DNA of 64,000 bases from Paraburkholderia haematera (GTDB lineage Bacteria > Pseudomonadota > Gammaproteobacteria > Burkholderiales > Burkholderiaceae), in contig NZ_CAJNBK010000002.1 of the NCBI RefSeq assembly GCF_905220975.1, positions 434,001 through 498,000 of the forward strand, given 5' to 3'. This document shows, one piece after another, positions 15,209 through 23,364 of the stretch. The position numbers were made by a program, and so were the translations under genes. Position 1 is the first letter of the stretch, and the number at the start of each line of letters is the position of its first letter. The notes under the pieces were generated by a model that had not been told where the DNA came from, made no database searches, and was given only the letters and a program-made list of their open reading frames with translations.

Positions 15209-16816
15209 ATGTACGTAAATATTCGTAAGCCTAACTGTCAGGTTCTGCTGCACAAGGTGGTCAACCGCACGACGGCAGCCGGGGCGGCGCCGACCACGCC
15301 GACCAACTCTGCGGCGTCTAGCATTGGCCCGGCTGCTCCGAGCGCGCAGCCGTCCAATATCTACGACCTCACGCCGTGGCTTGGTGAGGGCTCGACTATC
15401 CGCGTCCAGAAGTCCACTCGCGAACCGGCTGGCGCGTTCTCGATCTCGTTCGCGGACAAACTCGACGGCGGCCTGAAGGACTCGCTGTACACGCTCATTG
15501 AGCCGATGGACCTCATTGAGATCCGCTTCGCCGGAGATGCGTACCAGTACACGAGCGCGGGGCAGCTTCCTATCATGATGCGTGGGTTTGTATCAGCGCC
15601 TAAACGGCGGCAGTCCATGGGCTCTGATGGCAAGCCGCACCGCACGGTGGAAGTGGTGGGCCACGATTACGGCAAGATCCTGCAGCTTATTCAGATCTTC
15701 AACCTTCCCACGACACCCGACGCGGCGGACCTCATTTCCAGCTTCCCGCTGTTTTCGAAGTACGGCGACGCGCTCAACGTGCAGGACTCCACGGCGTTTT
15801 TGCTGGCGGTCTTTAACCAGATCGTGAACAAGTACATTTCGACCATGCAGGCGTCGCAGTCAACTTCGGCAGCGCCGCTGCTTGAGATCGCCACTGACAT
15901 TCAGACGCCTTCTGCGCTGGTGTCGGTGCAGCTTGGCGCGTTCAACAACGGGACGGTGCAGCAGCTTATCCAGGAGTATCTCGACATCGGGCCGTTCAAC
16001 GAGTTCTTCATTGAGGACCGTGATGCGGGCGCGTGGGGGCCTGCTGGACCGTACGCCGTCTATCGGCCTATGCCTTTCCTTGACGCTATCGCGCGAACGC
16101 CACTGCAGCCGATTCAGGACTCTGTGACGACTGCCGTCGATCCGTCGGGCCAGCTTGCTCCGACGGCGAACATCGTCTCGATCACGAGCGATTCGATTGT
16201 GTCGATCGAAGCGGAGCGCAGCGATGCAAACGTCGCAAACTATTACTGGGTCGAAGCGCCGCGGTTCAACATGAACTATGACGACGTTTCTAAGATGATG
16301 GCGAACTTCTCTGCGCTGCAGGGCTCCTCGCCGTACTACGTGACCGACCATGGCAACATCAATCCGCAGCTTTACGGCATCCGCAAACTCGAAGTCGCCA
16401 CGCAGCAGGGTGGCTCTGCAGAAACGAACAGCGGCAACGGTACGGCCGCTGGCGCGACTCGCTTTGCAAACCAGCAATCATTCCTTGACTGGATCACGGC
16501 CCGGCGCAATACGTTGATCCTGCTCAACCGTGACAACGTCGTGCTCGAACATGGCTCAATGCACCTGAAGGGCGACGAGCGCATCCGCGCAGGCGTGTAC
16601 GTCAAGGTTCGCTACGGTGCCACGCCGAACAACCCGCAGGGCTCTATCCAGTCGCTGTATTACGCCCATAGCGTGACGCACGTTTACGAGGTCTACGGAT
16701 CATATTTTGTAGAGGTGGAGTTCGATCGCGGAACCAACTTTGTAGACCGTATCACGCAGGCGCAGGGTGGTGTCCCGGCGTACTACGCGGATAAAGTCTC
16801 CTGGAGTCAACAATAA
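15209..16816 (+). CDS. Phage baseplate hub protein (gpD/gp44-like)
   Basis: A 535-residue protein starting three bases after the tape measure. The N-terminal part (VQKSTREPAGAFSISFADKL, then MDLIEIRFAG, then MRGFVSAPKRR and VEVVGHDYGKILQ) has the pattern of Mu gp44 / P2 gpD-type hubs, which form the tail hub that holds the spike. A Ser/Ala-rich insert near residues 25-50 is unusual. The next gene is the spike, as expected for this module. The C-terminal half is less conserved in character. Confidence 0.75.
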   Translation: MYVNIRKPNCQVLLHKVVNRTTAAGAAPTTPTNSAASSIGPAAPSAQPSNIYDLTPWLGEGSTIRVQKSTREPAGAFSISFADKLDGGLKDSLYTLIEPMDLIEIRFAGDAYQYTSAGQLPIMMRGFVSAPKRRQSMGSDGKPHRTVEVVGHDYGKILQLIQIFNLPTTPDAADLISSFPLFSKYGDALNVQDSTAFLLAVFNQIVNKYISTMQASQSTSAAPLLEIATDIQTPSALVSVQLGAFNNGTVQQLIQEYLDIGPFNEFFIEDRDAGAWGPAGPYAVYRPMPFLDAIARTPLQPIQDSVTTAVDPSGQLAPTANIVSITSDSIVSIEAERSDANVANYYWVEAPRFNMNYDDVSKMMANFSALQGSSPYYVTDHGNINPQLYGIRKLEVATQQGGSAETNSGNGTAAGATRFANQQSFLDWITARRNTLILLNRDNVVLEHGSMHLKGDERIRAGVYVKVRYGATPNNPQGSIQSLYYAHSVTHVYEVYGSYFVEVEFDRGTNFVDRITQAQGGVPAYYADKVSWSQQ

Positions 16817-16830
16817 CGCGAAGTCCACGA

Positions 16831-16855
16831 GAGCGTCCTAACGGGCGCTCTTTTT
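16831..16855 (+). terminator. Rho-independent terminator after hub gene
   Basis: Stem GAGCGTCC, loop TAAC, stem GGGCGCTC (one G-U pair), then TTTTT. It separates the hub and spike transcripts. Confidence 0.8.
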
Positions 16856-16874
16856 CATTGTCCGCGACCCGAGG

Positions 16875-16884
16875 CGTGACGCCA
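16875..16884 (+). repeat. CGTGACG intergenic element, copy 4
   Basis: Reads CGTGACGCCACGCTAGAACC and starts 46 bases before the spike ATG, just after a terminator. It shares the upstream GTCCGCG with copy 3. Confidence 0.45.
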
Positions 16885-16920
16885 CGCTAGAACCATGAAA
16901 CCAATGGAGTAGCAGGCGAA

Positions 16921-17829
16921 ATGCGCGGACCACAAGGGCAAGCCCTCGGCATCGTTGTAGCGGTGTACCCCGAGGGAAACAGTATCGACGTGCTCATTCC
17001 GAAGACGGGCGACCGGCTGACGAATGTCCAGTGTGCGGCGCATACGGGCAGCAGCAACACGGGCATCATGGACCTGCCGGAGATTGGCCTGCCGGTGGAC
17101 GACTCTCGCTGGGATATCCAACTGCAGGGTAGTGGCGAGCGCTACGTGCGCGCGATCATTTGGCACGTCGATGGCATGCCTATCTGCATGGGTTTTTTGC
17201 TACCCCAGTTGACGCAGATGACCTTTGAGCGCGACAACTTCAGGGTGCATCGCCATGCGTCCGACGTGTACTCAACGATCAATCAGAACGGCGATACCGA
17301 GTTCTATCATCCGTCGGGGTCGTTCGTGCGCTTCGCCGGCAATCCGGCTCATGAAGACCTCACGGCCGCCGACGTGGATGCCTCATGGAAGATCGCGAAC
17401 AATACCGGCTCGGCTCCGCATATGCACGTCCAGGTGGCGAACGCTGGCGCTGCTGTGGCGAACATCGACATCGACCCAAGCGGCAACATTACGATCACGC
17501 ATAACGGCAACCTGACGGTCAATACGCAGGGCAACGCCGCGGTGACGGTCGAAGGGACGACCACGGTGACCTCTACTGGCGCAGCAGACATCAAAGCGCC
17601 AACGGTGAAGATCGACTCGCCATCTACTACTTGCACGGGCGCTTTGACGGTGCAGGGCGCTCTGACGTTTGAGGCTGGTATGACTGGGACGGGCGGCTCG
17701 GGCGCGACGGTGCAGATCGATGGCTCTATCAGTTCGACTGGCGACCAGGTAGCGGACGGTATCAGCCAGATCGGCCACAAGCACGGCGGCGTGCAGCCGG
17801 GCAGCGGGGTTTCTGCAGGACCGCAGTAG
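16921..17829 (+). CDS. Baseplate spike protein, gpV/gp45-like
   Basis: A 302-residue protein forming the membrane-piercing spike of contractile tails. The N-terminal 90 residues read as an OB-fold (GIVVAVYPEGNSIDVLIPKT). The middle holds short repeating beta-strands with T/N/V periodicity, typical of a triple-stranded beta-helix (GNITITHNGNLTVNTQGNAA). The tip IGHKHGGVQPGSGVSAGP is the metal-binding His apex seen in this family. A terminator-like hairpin of low quality follows at 17834-17863. No gpW, gpJ, gpI or tail-fibre genes follow, which is unusual. Confidence 0.85.
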   Translation: MRGPQGQALGIVVAVYPEGNSIDVLIPKTGDRLTNVQCAAHTGSSNTGIMDLPEIGLPVDDSRWDIQLQGSGERYVRAIIWHVDGMPICMGFLLPQLTQMTFERDNFRVHRHASDVYSTINQNGDTEFYHPSGSFVRFAGNPAHEDLTAADVDASWKIANNTGSAPHMHVQVANAGAAVANIDIDPSGNITITHNGNLTVNTQGNAAVTVEGTTTVTSTGAADIKAPTVKIDSPSTTCTGALTVQGALTFEAGMTGTGGSGATVQIDGSISSTGDQVADGISQIGHKHGGVQPGSGVSAGPQ

Positions 17830-17878
17830 GATGAAAAAGACCTCTGCGAAAGTGGCCTTTTCTTTGGTGAATCAAGCG

Positions 17879-18211
17879 TTACCACTTGCTCGCGATGTTC
17901 GGGTTGTTCGGGTCGCGGACCATGCCCCAAGGTAGCTCATAAGGGGCCTCGTCCCTAAACCATATTACTGAAAGCGTACCGTGCGGGCCTTCCGTGTGCC
18001 TGTGAACCCAGCATCCGAAATGATCTTGGCCGTCATCGCGAACGATTGCGACGTGGCCGCCCTTCATCATTCCGCGCGTTGCCGGGTTTGAGTCGCAGCT
18101 TGCGTCTGTGATTTGCGCCGTCATATAGGACTGCGGGAACGTGCCGACCACCGCAGCATGCGCGGAAACTGACGCGGCGAAGATAGCTACTGAGCCGATT
18201 AACTTTTTCAT
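17879..18211 (-). CDS. Secreted small protein, phage cargo (hypothetical)
   Basis: A 110-residue protein with a clear signal peptide (MKKLIGSVAIFAASVSAHAA). The ATG at 18211 is preceded by GGGGA. The mature part has two cysteines (residues about 38 and 66) that could form a disulfide, and ends YELPWGMVRDPNNP. It is on the opposite strand to the virion genes, so it is probably expressed on its own in the lysogen. Family not recognised. Confidence 0.65.
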   Translation of the reverse strand: MKKLIGSVAIFAASVSAHAAVVGTFPQSYMTAQITDASCDSNPATRGMMKGGHVAIVRDDGQDHFGCWVHRHTEGPHGTLSVIWFRDEAPYELPWGMVRDPNNPNIASKW

Positions 18212-18330
18212 GATTGGTCCCCTAGCTCTCATGCGGTTGGGATTTTTTTCACCGCACACTACGCCATACGCGGTAACACAGCCACTGATTTTTTGCATTC
18301 GCCTGTGTTTCCGCGACACGGTCGCAGCGT

Positions 18331-18340
18331 CGTGACGCCA
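18331..18340 (+). repeat. CGTGACG intergenic element, copy 5
   Basis: Reads CGTGACGCCAATCTGAATTG, preceded by TCCGCGAC as in copies 3 and 4. No gene follows it; a terminator starts 57 bases downstream. Confidence 0.4.
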
Positions 18341-18387
18341 ATCTGAATTGGCTCGGTCGTCCAAGCTGAGCTTCGCATAGTCCTTAA

Positions 18388-18412
18388 GGCCGCCTTCGAG
18401 CGGTCTTTTTTT
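18388..18412 (+). terminator. Rho-independent terminator without an upstream plus-strand gene
   Basis: Stem GGCCGC, loop CTTCGA, stem GCGGTC (one G-U pair), seven T. It closely matches the terminator at 12276. The nearest plus-strand gene ends more than 500 bases upstream. Confidence 0.8.
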
Positions 18413-18586
18413 CGTCCGACGCGTGTCGGGACACCACTGATATCGAGCACCTCAATCGACCGGCCTGCAGCAACAACGAACCGGACATGACCATCAAGAG
18501 AACGGTGCTCCGGTGCGTTGTCACCTTAGGGAGGGGCTCCTCCCGTGCTACCTTTCCGATTCCACAACCGAATCGAGAGGAGCCCC

Positions 18587-18805
18587 ATGGGCGCAAACTT
18601 CAAATTCAGCAAAATGCTTTCAACCGTTACTTCCGAGGCGCCTGGTAAGTCGAACCCAAAACGTCAGGTTGAGGTATTCATGCAAGGCGGTAAAACATTT
18701 CTGCGTATCGGCCCGGTCGATATCGAAGATGCTGGAGAGGGAAGGGCAACCGTTGAAATCTCTGCTTTGGATGCCGCCCAGCTTATCGATGCAATCAGGC
18801 CGTAA
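18587..18805 (+). CDS. Small phage protein
   Basis: A 72-residue protein with GAGGAG in front of the ATG at 18587. The sequence is beta-rich at the start (QVEVFMQGGKTFLRIGPVDI) and ends in a helix (ISALDAAQLIDAIR). It may be a small nucleic-acid-binding or regulatory protein, but no motif shows this. Long in-frame upstream sequence is rejected because the ribosome site fits the internal ATG. Confidence 0.6.
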   Translation: MGANFKFSKMLSTVTSEAPGKSNPKRQVEVFMQGGKTFLRIGPVDIEDAGEGRATVEISALDAAQLIDAIRP

Positions 18806-18891
18806 GCCAACCCCGCGACTGCCAGCCGTGGAGCGCCGCGTAGGAAAGGACGCGACAATCAAGCACCTCGCTGTGCTTCCCCGCGGGCAGT

Positions 18892-19326
18892 TCAGGCATT
18901 TGCGTACCCATACGGTCCCTTAGATACCCCGATCAGCGCATCGCGGAGTTGATTGATCAACGGCTCAATGGGCACCGCGTCGAACTCGTCGCCTGGCTTA
19001 TACACGTTCGTGACCTTGTCGATGTACCACATGAACGCGTCGCGCACGGCCAGCCGGTCCTCGCCGTCGATGCGCAGCGCCTGCAGGATGTATGTACCGA
19101 GTTGCTCCGGCGTATTCCACGGGCCGCGCTCGAACTCGTCGCTCGGCGTGACGCCGAGAAACAGGTTGTTCATGCGCAAACACTCGAAGTCCAGCCGCGC
19201 CAGCGCGCCCGGCTTCGTCAGCGTATCAAGCGCGTTGATCGTCCAGTCGCGGATGATGCGATCGACCACGCTAGGCTCGTCAAGCCGTGGGCGCACAGCC
19301 GTCTCGATGTTCTCTCTGCTGGTCAT
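18892..19326 (-). CDS. Hypothetical phage protein
   Basis: A 144-residue acidic, mostly helical protein. The ATG at 19326 (MTSRENIETAVRPRL) is chosen because sequence upstream codes another peptide in a different frame. It ends eight codons after DALIGVSKG. No catalytic or binding motif is seen. It lies seven bases after a 35-residue membrane peptide gene and is probably co-transcribed with it. Confidence 0.55.
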   Translation of the reverse strand: MTSRENIETAVRPRLDEPSVVDRIIRDWTINALDTLTKPGALARLDFECLRMNNLFLGVTPSDEFERGPWNTPEQLGTYILQALRIDGEDRLAVRDAFMWYIDKVTNVYKPGDEFDAVPIEPLINQLRDALIGVSKGPYGYANA

Positions 19327-19333
19327 GCGGTGT

Positions 19334-19441
19334 TCACGTCCAAAAGTGCCGAAGCAGTGCGACGGCGCCCACGATACCCACGGCGACGACGTACAGCCGG
19401 CGGCCCATGCGGCGCTCGAAAGCTTCGATTGCAGAATGCAT
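19334..19441 (-). CDS. 35-residue single-pass membrane peptide
   Basis: The peptide MHSAIEAFERRMGRRLYVVA continues with VGIVGAVALL and ends RHFWT, giving one transmembrane helix with a basic N-terminal flank. GAGGAA precedes the ATG at 19441. It is directly upstream of the 144-residue gene. Such small peptides can be holin-like or lysogeny-linked, but there is no lysis cassette here. Confidence 0.45.
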   Translation of the reverse strand: MHSAIEAFERRMGRRLYVVAVGIVGAVALLRHFWT

Positions 19442-20267
19442 CGTCTGATTCCTCGTTTCGACCGGCTTAGCCGTGTTGGATGCACCATACAAGAAAAGGG
19501 CTCTTCGGACATAGGCAACTCTTGTCATCAACTTTGTTCATGCGCGACTCGCGGCTCGGGCTAAGCCTCCGGGCCCTAGCCGCTGTCCTCAATTCTTCGC
19601 GCCCCCCAGTTTGAAGCGACGCACGATCGAGCTGGCTACCGCTGCAGAACAGCAGGACTTGTCCTAACTGCTATCGGCAAGGCAGTTGCAATAGCGGATG
19701 TGTAAGTCGCGCCTGTATGGATCTACAGTAGGGCGGGGCGTTGGGGGACATCGTTGCCAGCAAAGATGGGGCGTGCAGCAGCATCTGCTCATGCCCAGTG
19801 CCTGCCGGAACGCGGACGATGATGCAGTGGTGGGGTGACTATCTTGAAAGCGCGACTAGTCTCCCAGTAGGGACGGTCCGCTGAATAGCGTCCACACTGC
19901 GCTTCAGCACGGGTAGCTTCGACGTTTCATCCATGTAACAAAACTTAACGTTCGGGCGTTTCGCTAGACGCTTCGATATTGCGCGCGGTCGTGGGGCCGT
20001 CGTTATGCGCCGATGGCACACTACGTGCGTGCAATATTTCTTTACCGAGATGGACGACGCAAATTTCGCCAAACGACCTAAAGTTTTATTTAGCACTTGC
20101 CGATATGGCAAGCTAGGCCTATAACGTGTGGTCTGCGGCACTGCGGCAATTTGTGTCAGAATGTCAGGTTCATTTGCCGGTCAAACCAGAACACAGCTCG
20201 ATAGGAGCCTCAGTGCGACGGTTTATCGGGGCACGAACAGATTCGCCAACGAAGCTAGGAGAGCATC
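19442..20267. other. Long intergenic stretch, no supported gene
   Basis: About 825 bases separate the minus-strand pair from the Fic module. A 100-codon frame on the minus strand at 19839-20141 has no ribosome site and poor composition. The only clear feature is the promoter/operator at 20096-20125. Confidence 0.6.
20096..20125 (+). promoter_or_regulatory. Promoter with overlapping operator for the Fic module
   Basis: -35 TTGCCG and -10 TATAAC are 17 bases apart. A perfect inverted repeat CTTGCC-GATAT-GGCAAG overlaps the -35 box and spacer, as expected for an autoregulated toxin-antitoxin promoter. The leader would be about 135 bases. Confidence 0.6.
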
Positions 20268-20480
20268 ATGAAAGACAACTTCCTTGGGCTGAAGACAGAT
20301 CAAAACCTGTTGAAAAAGCTGGAACGGGCTGCTGACCGTAAGCCGTCGCAAGCAGAAATTATTGAGCAACGGGTATCGTATGTTTTCGGTTTCATGAAGC
20401 CTGATAGTGGCGTGACCCGTGAGCAAGTCCGAGACGTTATCGCTGGAAAGGATGGGGCGATCGGCGGGGCCGCGCGGTGA
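20268..20480 (+). CDS. Fic-partner small protein, probable antitoxin
   Basis: A 70-residue helical protein encoded just before the Fic gene, with AGGAG in front of the ATG. It contains KPSQAEIIEQRVSYVFGFMK, similar in layout to the inhibitory helix of class I Fic antitoxins, but the canonical S/T-x-x-x-E-G motif is not clearly present. Its TGA overlaps the GTG of the toxin gene, giving translational coupling. I infer that it restrains the Fic enzyme and perhaps represses the promoter. Confidence 0.6.
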   Translation: MKDNFLGLKTDQNLLKKLERAADRKPSQAEIIEQRVSYVFGFMKPDSGVTREQVRDVIAGKDGAIGGAAR

Positions 20481-21097
20481 TCGTTTTTGATCTCGTCGGG
20501 GACGACGAGCATCATCCGGTATATCAAACACTCACCATCGAAAATGGTAGTCGGCAATATGATTTTTTGAAGTCTATTGTCGAGGCGTCCATAGCAGTCG
20601 GGCGACCGTTTCTTTCATCTCAGGTTCTTAAGGCTCTTAACTACCACGCGATAGCGTGCTTGCACGCATACGCTGGTGAGTTTCGCCCATGTGGAGTAAC
20701 TGTAGGCAACCATGCGCCGCCGCCGGAATACCGAGTCCAAGCGCTGATGGATGACTTCGTGAACCAGGTAAATCGAAACTGGGAAACGATGGATGCAGTG
20801 GTTTTGGCGGCGTGGGTGCTTTGGCGGCTGAACTGGATTCACCCGTTCATCAACGGCAACGGGCGAACTGCCCGTGCCGCATGCTATTTCGTTCTCTGTG
20901 TCAAAGCCGGCCTTTGGCTTCCTGGAAGTGTCATTCTTCCCGAGCTGATCAGGCGTGAGCGCGCGCGGTATGAACAAGGCTTGCAGGCGGCAGACGCTGG
21001 CGATATGGCACCGTTGCATGCATTGTTGTCTGATCTCCTGAGCGAGCAACTTAACGGCGGTAATTCTGCAGCGCAGGGGGCAGATCAAACCCCGTGA
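20477..21097 (+). CDS. Fic-domain protein, probable AMP transferase toxin
   Basis: A 206-residue protein with the Fic signature HPFINGNGRTAR at residues 122-133, preceded by AAWVLWRLNWI. His122 is the expected catalytic base. The metal-binding position, usually Asp or Glu, is Asn126, which may lower or change activity. Fic enzymes transfer AMP or another nucleotide part to target proteins. It starts at GTG in a GTGA overlap with the small partner and is followed by a strong terminator, so the two genes form a stand-alone cargo unit near the prophage end. A host-defence or stability role is inferred. Confidence 0.88.
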   Translation: MIVFDLVGDDEHHPVYQTLTIENGSRQYDFLKSIVEASIAVGRPFLSSQVLKALNYHAIACLHAYAGEFRPCGVTVGNHAPPPEYRVQALMDDFVNQVNRNWETMDAVVLAAWVLWRLNWIHPFINGNGRTARAACYFVLCVKAGLWLPGSVILPELIRRERARYEQGLQAADAGDMAPLHALLSDLLSEQLNGGNSAAQGADQTP

Positions 21098-21115
21098 TTT
21101 CCGGTAGCCCAGTCC

Positions 21116-21141
21116 AGCCCAGCCCCGTGCTGGGCTTTTTC
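21116..21141 (+). terminator. Rho-independent terminator after Fic gene
   Basis: Stem AGCCCAGC, loop CCCGT, stem GCTGGGCT, then a run of T. It closes the two-gene Fic unit. Confidence 0.9.
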
Positions 21142-21235
21142 ATTTATGGGCGGTAGGTGACAAACCTGCTGGCGCCGGCGTGTGGGCGTTTGTAAGATAT
21201 CCGTTGGAGGCCTTCACCCTATGCTGGGAGATGCC

Positions 21236-21454
21236 ATGAAGCCGATCAGAATTCGCGTACCTCGGGAAGACGCCGCTGACCTCCCGGACGACCTCACAGC
21301 TTGGGCGAGCATCACTGGAATTGATCCCGGGTTGACGATAGTCAACGAGCCGGGGGTGACGACGAACACGAGTTCGCCAGTTTTGTATCTGGTCTATGTG
21401 AGCGAAAGCTTCTTCGACCAGTTCCCGGAATGGCGCATGTACATCGAGCAGTAA
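21236..21454 (+). CDS. Small hypothetical protein
   Basis: A 72-residue acidic protein. The ATG at 21236 (MKPIRIRVPREDAADLPDDL) has GGGAG upstream. It ends SESFFDQFPEWRMYIEQ. No motif or family is recognised. It is convergent with the minus-strand P63C pair. Confidence 0.55.
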   Translation: MKPIRIRVPREDAADLPDDLTAWASITGIDPGLTIVNEPGVTTNTSSPVLYLVYVSESFFDQFPEWRMYIEQ

Positions 21455-21471
21455 GGCGTCGTGGCGCGCGG

Positions 21472-21819
21472 TTATGGCTGATACGGGTTCAACTCGCTCT
21501 TGCAGGCCGCGTAGACCCCGCGGACGATTGGTGATCGATAGTCCAGCCTCCAGCCGTCTGTGAACAGCTTGGCGAGCGATGCCGAGTCTGCGAAGCGTGG
21601 CATCTCTGCAAAATCCAATGCGATCCTCTCTGACAGAGCGCCCAAGTGCACGCGTTCCGTCCAACTGGCTTCTGCGCCGTTGCTGGCCAGCCAGATCCGC
21701 ATCGATTCGACGAGGTGATCGGTGCGCAACCACTCGCCGGTGCGCGCCTGAGCGACGAGTTGCCCCACCACTAGGTAGCAGAGCAGTTCGGCGCGGGCCT
21801 CGTCGTCGAGGTTATTCAT
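21472..21819 (-). CDS. Hypothetical phage protein downstream of P63C gene
   Basis: A 115-residue, mainly helical protein starting MNNLDDEARAELLCYLVVGQ. The ATG overlaps the last eight bases of the P63C gene, which shows coupling. It has no enzymatic motif. Close pairing suggests a joint function with the P63C protein. Confidence 0.6.
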   Translation of the reverse strand: MNNLDDEARAELLCYLVVGQLVAQARTGEWLRTDHLVESMRIWLASNGAEASWTERVHLGALSERIALDFAEMPRFADSASLAKLFTDGWRLDYRSPIVRGVYAACKSELNPYQP

Positions 21820-22822
21820 TGCCAAAATCAAATTCTTGCTGGTCGCCGAAAAGAGTGCGGACATGCTTTTCGTACTCCTCCCGCGACTTAGAGATTCGAG
21901 CGATCCCCAAAAGCTGTCCAAGGTGGGTACGAAGTGCGCGAGTACCGATATCGGAGAGGAATTGATGTAGCTTTTTGGTTCGGTCGCCGCTTTTGGCTTT
22001 GTTGGCCTGTATCAACTCCAACAGCTTTCCGTTGCTCCTCGCTAGGGGGGAGTACACGTGGGCCAACGTCAGTTTCTTAAATTCCCATGGCCGGCCGCGC
22101 TCGAACTTGGGCAGTTGATAGAGCTTGTACCACTCGTTGTATAGCTGCGGTGGGAACTCCTTTTCATACTCCTTCGCCTCTTCCTGTACGTACAGCTTAA
22201 AGGCGGTAATGATCTCTTCGCGCGTCGCATCGTATCCTGATAGGGCGTATACGAGGCCCTTGATACCAGCCTTCGCCGATGCGTTCAGAATGATGTGAGC
22301 CTGTTTGGCAATGTTCGCCTGACTGCTGAGCAGTTTGTTGTCAGACTCGGCCCTCACGATAGCCTTGCACACGTCGATAAGGATCGTTACATCGTAGCCG
22401 TGGCCCTTCTGTTCAGGCGCATTCGCACCCGGGGGCGTTGCATTAAAAATCAATGGGTTGTTGATCTTATCCAGCAATTCCGAACCCAGGGCGGCAGAGA
22501 TACCTTTACCCTGGACGAAGCGCGGAAATGCCTGGCCGCTTTCGTTCTTTAAGCCGATGGCCAACCCCATGCCCCGCTGGCTGATGACGGCTGTCTTATG
22601 CTCATCGTTAAGCACATAGCATTCGACATCAATCCCAAAGTCTTCCTTGAAATTGCCCTTGTGCGTAACTTGCGGCGGCTTAACGCCCCACCTTGCTACA
22701 GCGGCTTTCTTGGCGATCGAACTACGCTCTTCGCTTGAAAGAGACTTCGCCCGTGCCTCGCCGCCCTTAGCTCGACCCGCCGCCTGCTTTGCTGCAACCG
22801 GCTTCTTCTTTTCGTTTCCCAT
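21812..22822 (-). CDS. P63C domain-containing phage protein
   Basis: A 336-residue protein. The first 50 residues are Ala/Lys/Arg-rich (AAGRAKGGEARAKSLSSEER) and look like a nucleic-acid-binding tail. The central and C-terminal parts fit the P63C domain known from phage and plasmid genes (FPRFVQGKGISAALGSELLD, then FPPQLYNEWYKLYQLPKFER, then LAHVYSPLAR). AGGAG precedes the ATG. The domain's function is not established. The short downstream gene overlaps it by eight bases. Confidence 0.82.
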   Translation of the reverse strand: MGNEKKKPVAAKQAAGRAKGGEARAKSLSSEERSSIAKKAAVARWGVKPPQVTHKGNFKEDFGIDVECYVLNDEHKTAVISQRGMGLAIGLKNESGQAFPRFVQGKGISAALGSELLDKINNPLIFNATPPGANAPEQKGHGYDVTILIDVCKAIVRAESDNKLLSSQANIAKQAHIILNASAKAGIKGLVYALSGYDATREEIITAFKLYVQEEAKEYEKEFPPQLYNEWYKLYQLPKFERGRPWEFKKLTLAHVYSPLARSNGKLLELIQANKAKSGDRTKKLHQFLSDIGTRALRTHLGQLLGIARISKSREEYEKHVRTLFGDQQEFDFGNE

Positions 22823-22868
22823 GCAAGCACTCCTGTCGCTTATATGCTTGCATCGTATTCTTCATTTG

Positions 22869-23240
22869 TTAAGAAAGCAAGCATGGGTTGGTGGTCAATG
22901 CTTGCTTAATGAACTCCCTCTTAACTGCGCCGGCGAAGTGTTGCCGGCCGGTATTCAGCAAAGTCCAGCGTGCTTTGCGAGTTTTCAGCGGCGATGTTGG
23001 ACCTCGATTGCGCCGGTGGGGATCTACCAAGCTACGCTCCAACTCATCCAGGCGCTTGATCACGCCGTTGCGCAGCTTCACGTCGTAGCACGTGGCGAGT
23101 GTCATTGCGTGCTCGCGGTCAAACATGAACTCAGAGACATAGCCGCGAGAATCGCGCTTCACCACCACGCCAGGTACATTCCTCAAATTTGAGAAATCCC
23201 CCAAAGCCTTGTCAAACAAGCGGTTACCGGATACTTCCAC
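22869..23240 (-). CDS. Antirepressor/Rha-like phage protein, possibly truncated
   Basis: A 123-residue product from a GTG start. The region [20 protein letters not shown] followed by [15 protein letters not shown] matches the C-terminal helix pattern of phage antirepressor and Rha/KilA-type proteins. The usual N-terminal DNA-binding half is absent, and the start overlaps a different small frame, so this may be a truncated gene. The C-terminal half is basic and unlike the family. Its position at the prophage edge fits decay. Confidence 0.5.
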
Positions 23241-23364
23241 GTAGAGGATGTGCAGCGAGCGGAATTTCGCCGGACGCGTCGATAACAGCCGAGACGATCC
23301 ACGCGCCTGTACGCCGGTTGGTACTGAGCATGCGCGTGCTGCCGCGATTGCCGATCAACAGCAT
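23224..23364 (-). CDS. 46-residue hypothetical peptide at prophage edge
   Basis: A short frame with GGGAGG before its ATG, reading [20 protein letters not shown] and ending [12 protein letters not shown]. It overlaps the antirepressor-like gene by 17 bases. The ribosome site and a beta-rich, protein-like composition support it; no family is known. Confidence 0.45.
   Translation of the reverse strand: MLLIGNRGSTRMLSTNRRTGAWIVSAVIDASGEIPLAAHPLRGSIR

Noticed and set aside
19334..19441. Holin
   Set aside because: Single helix of suitable size, but no endolysin or spanin gene lies nearby, so a lysis role is not supported.
19839..20141. 100-codon minus-strand frame upstream of the Fic module
   Set aside because: No ribosome site, basic random-looking translation, and it overlaps the Fic promoter.
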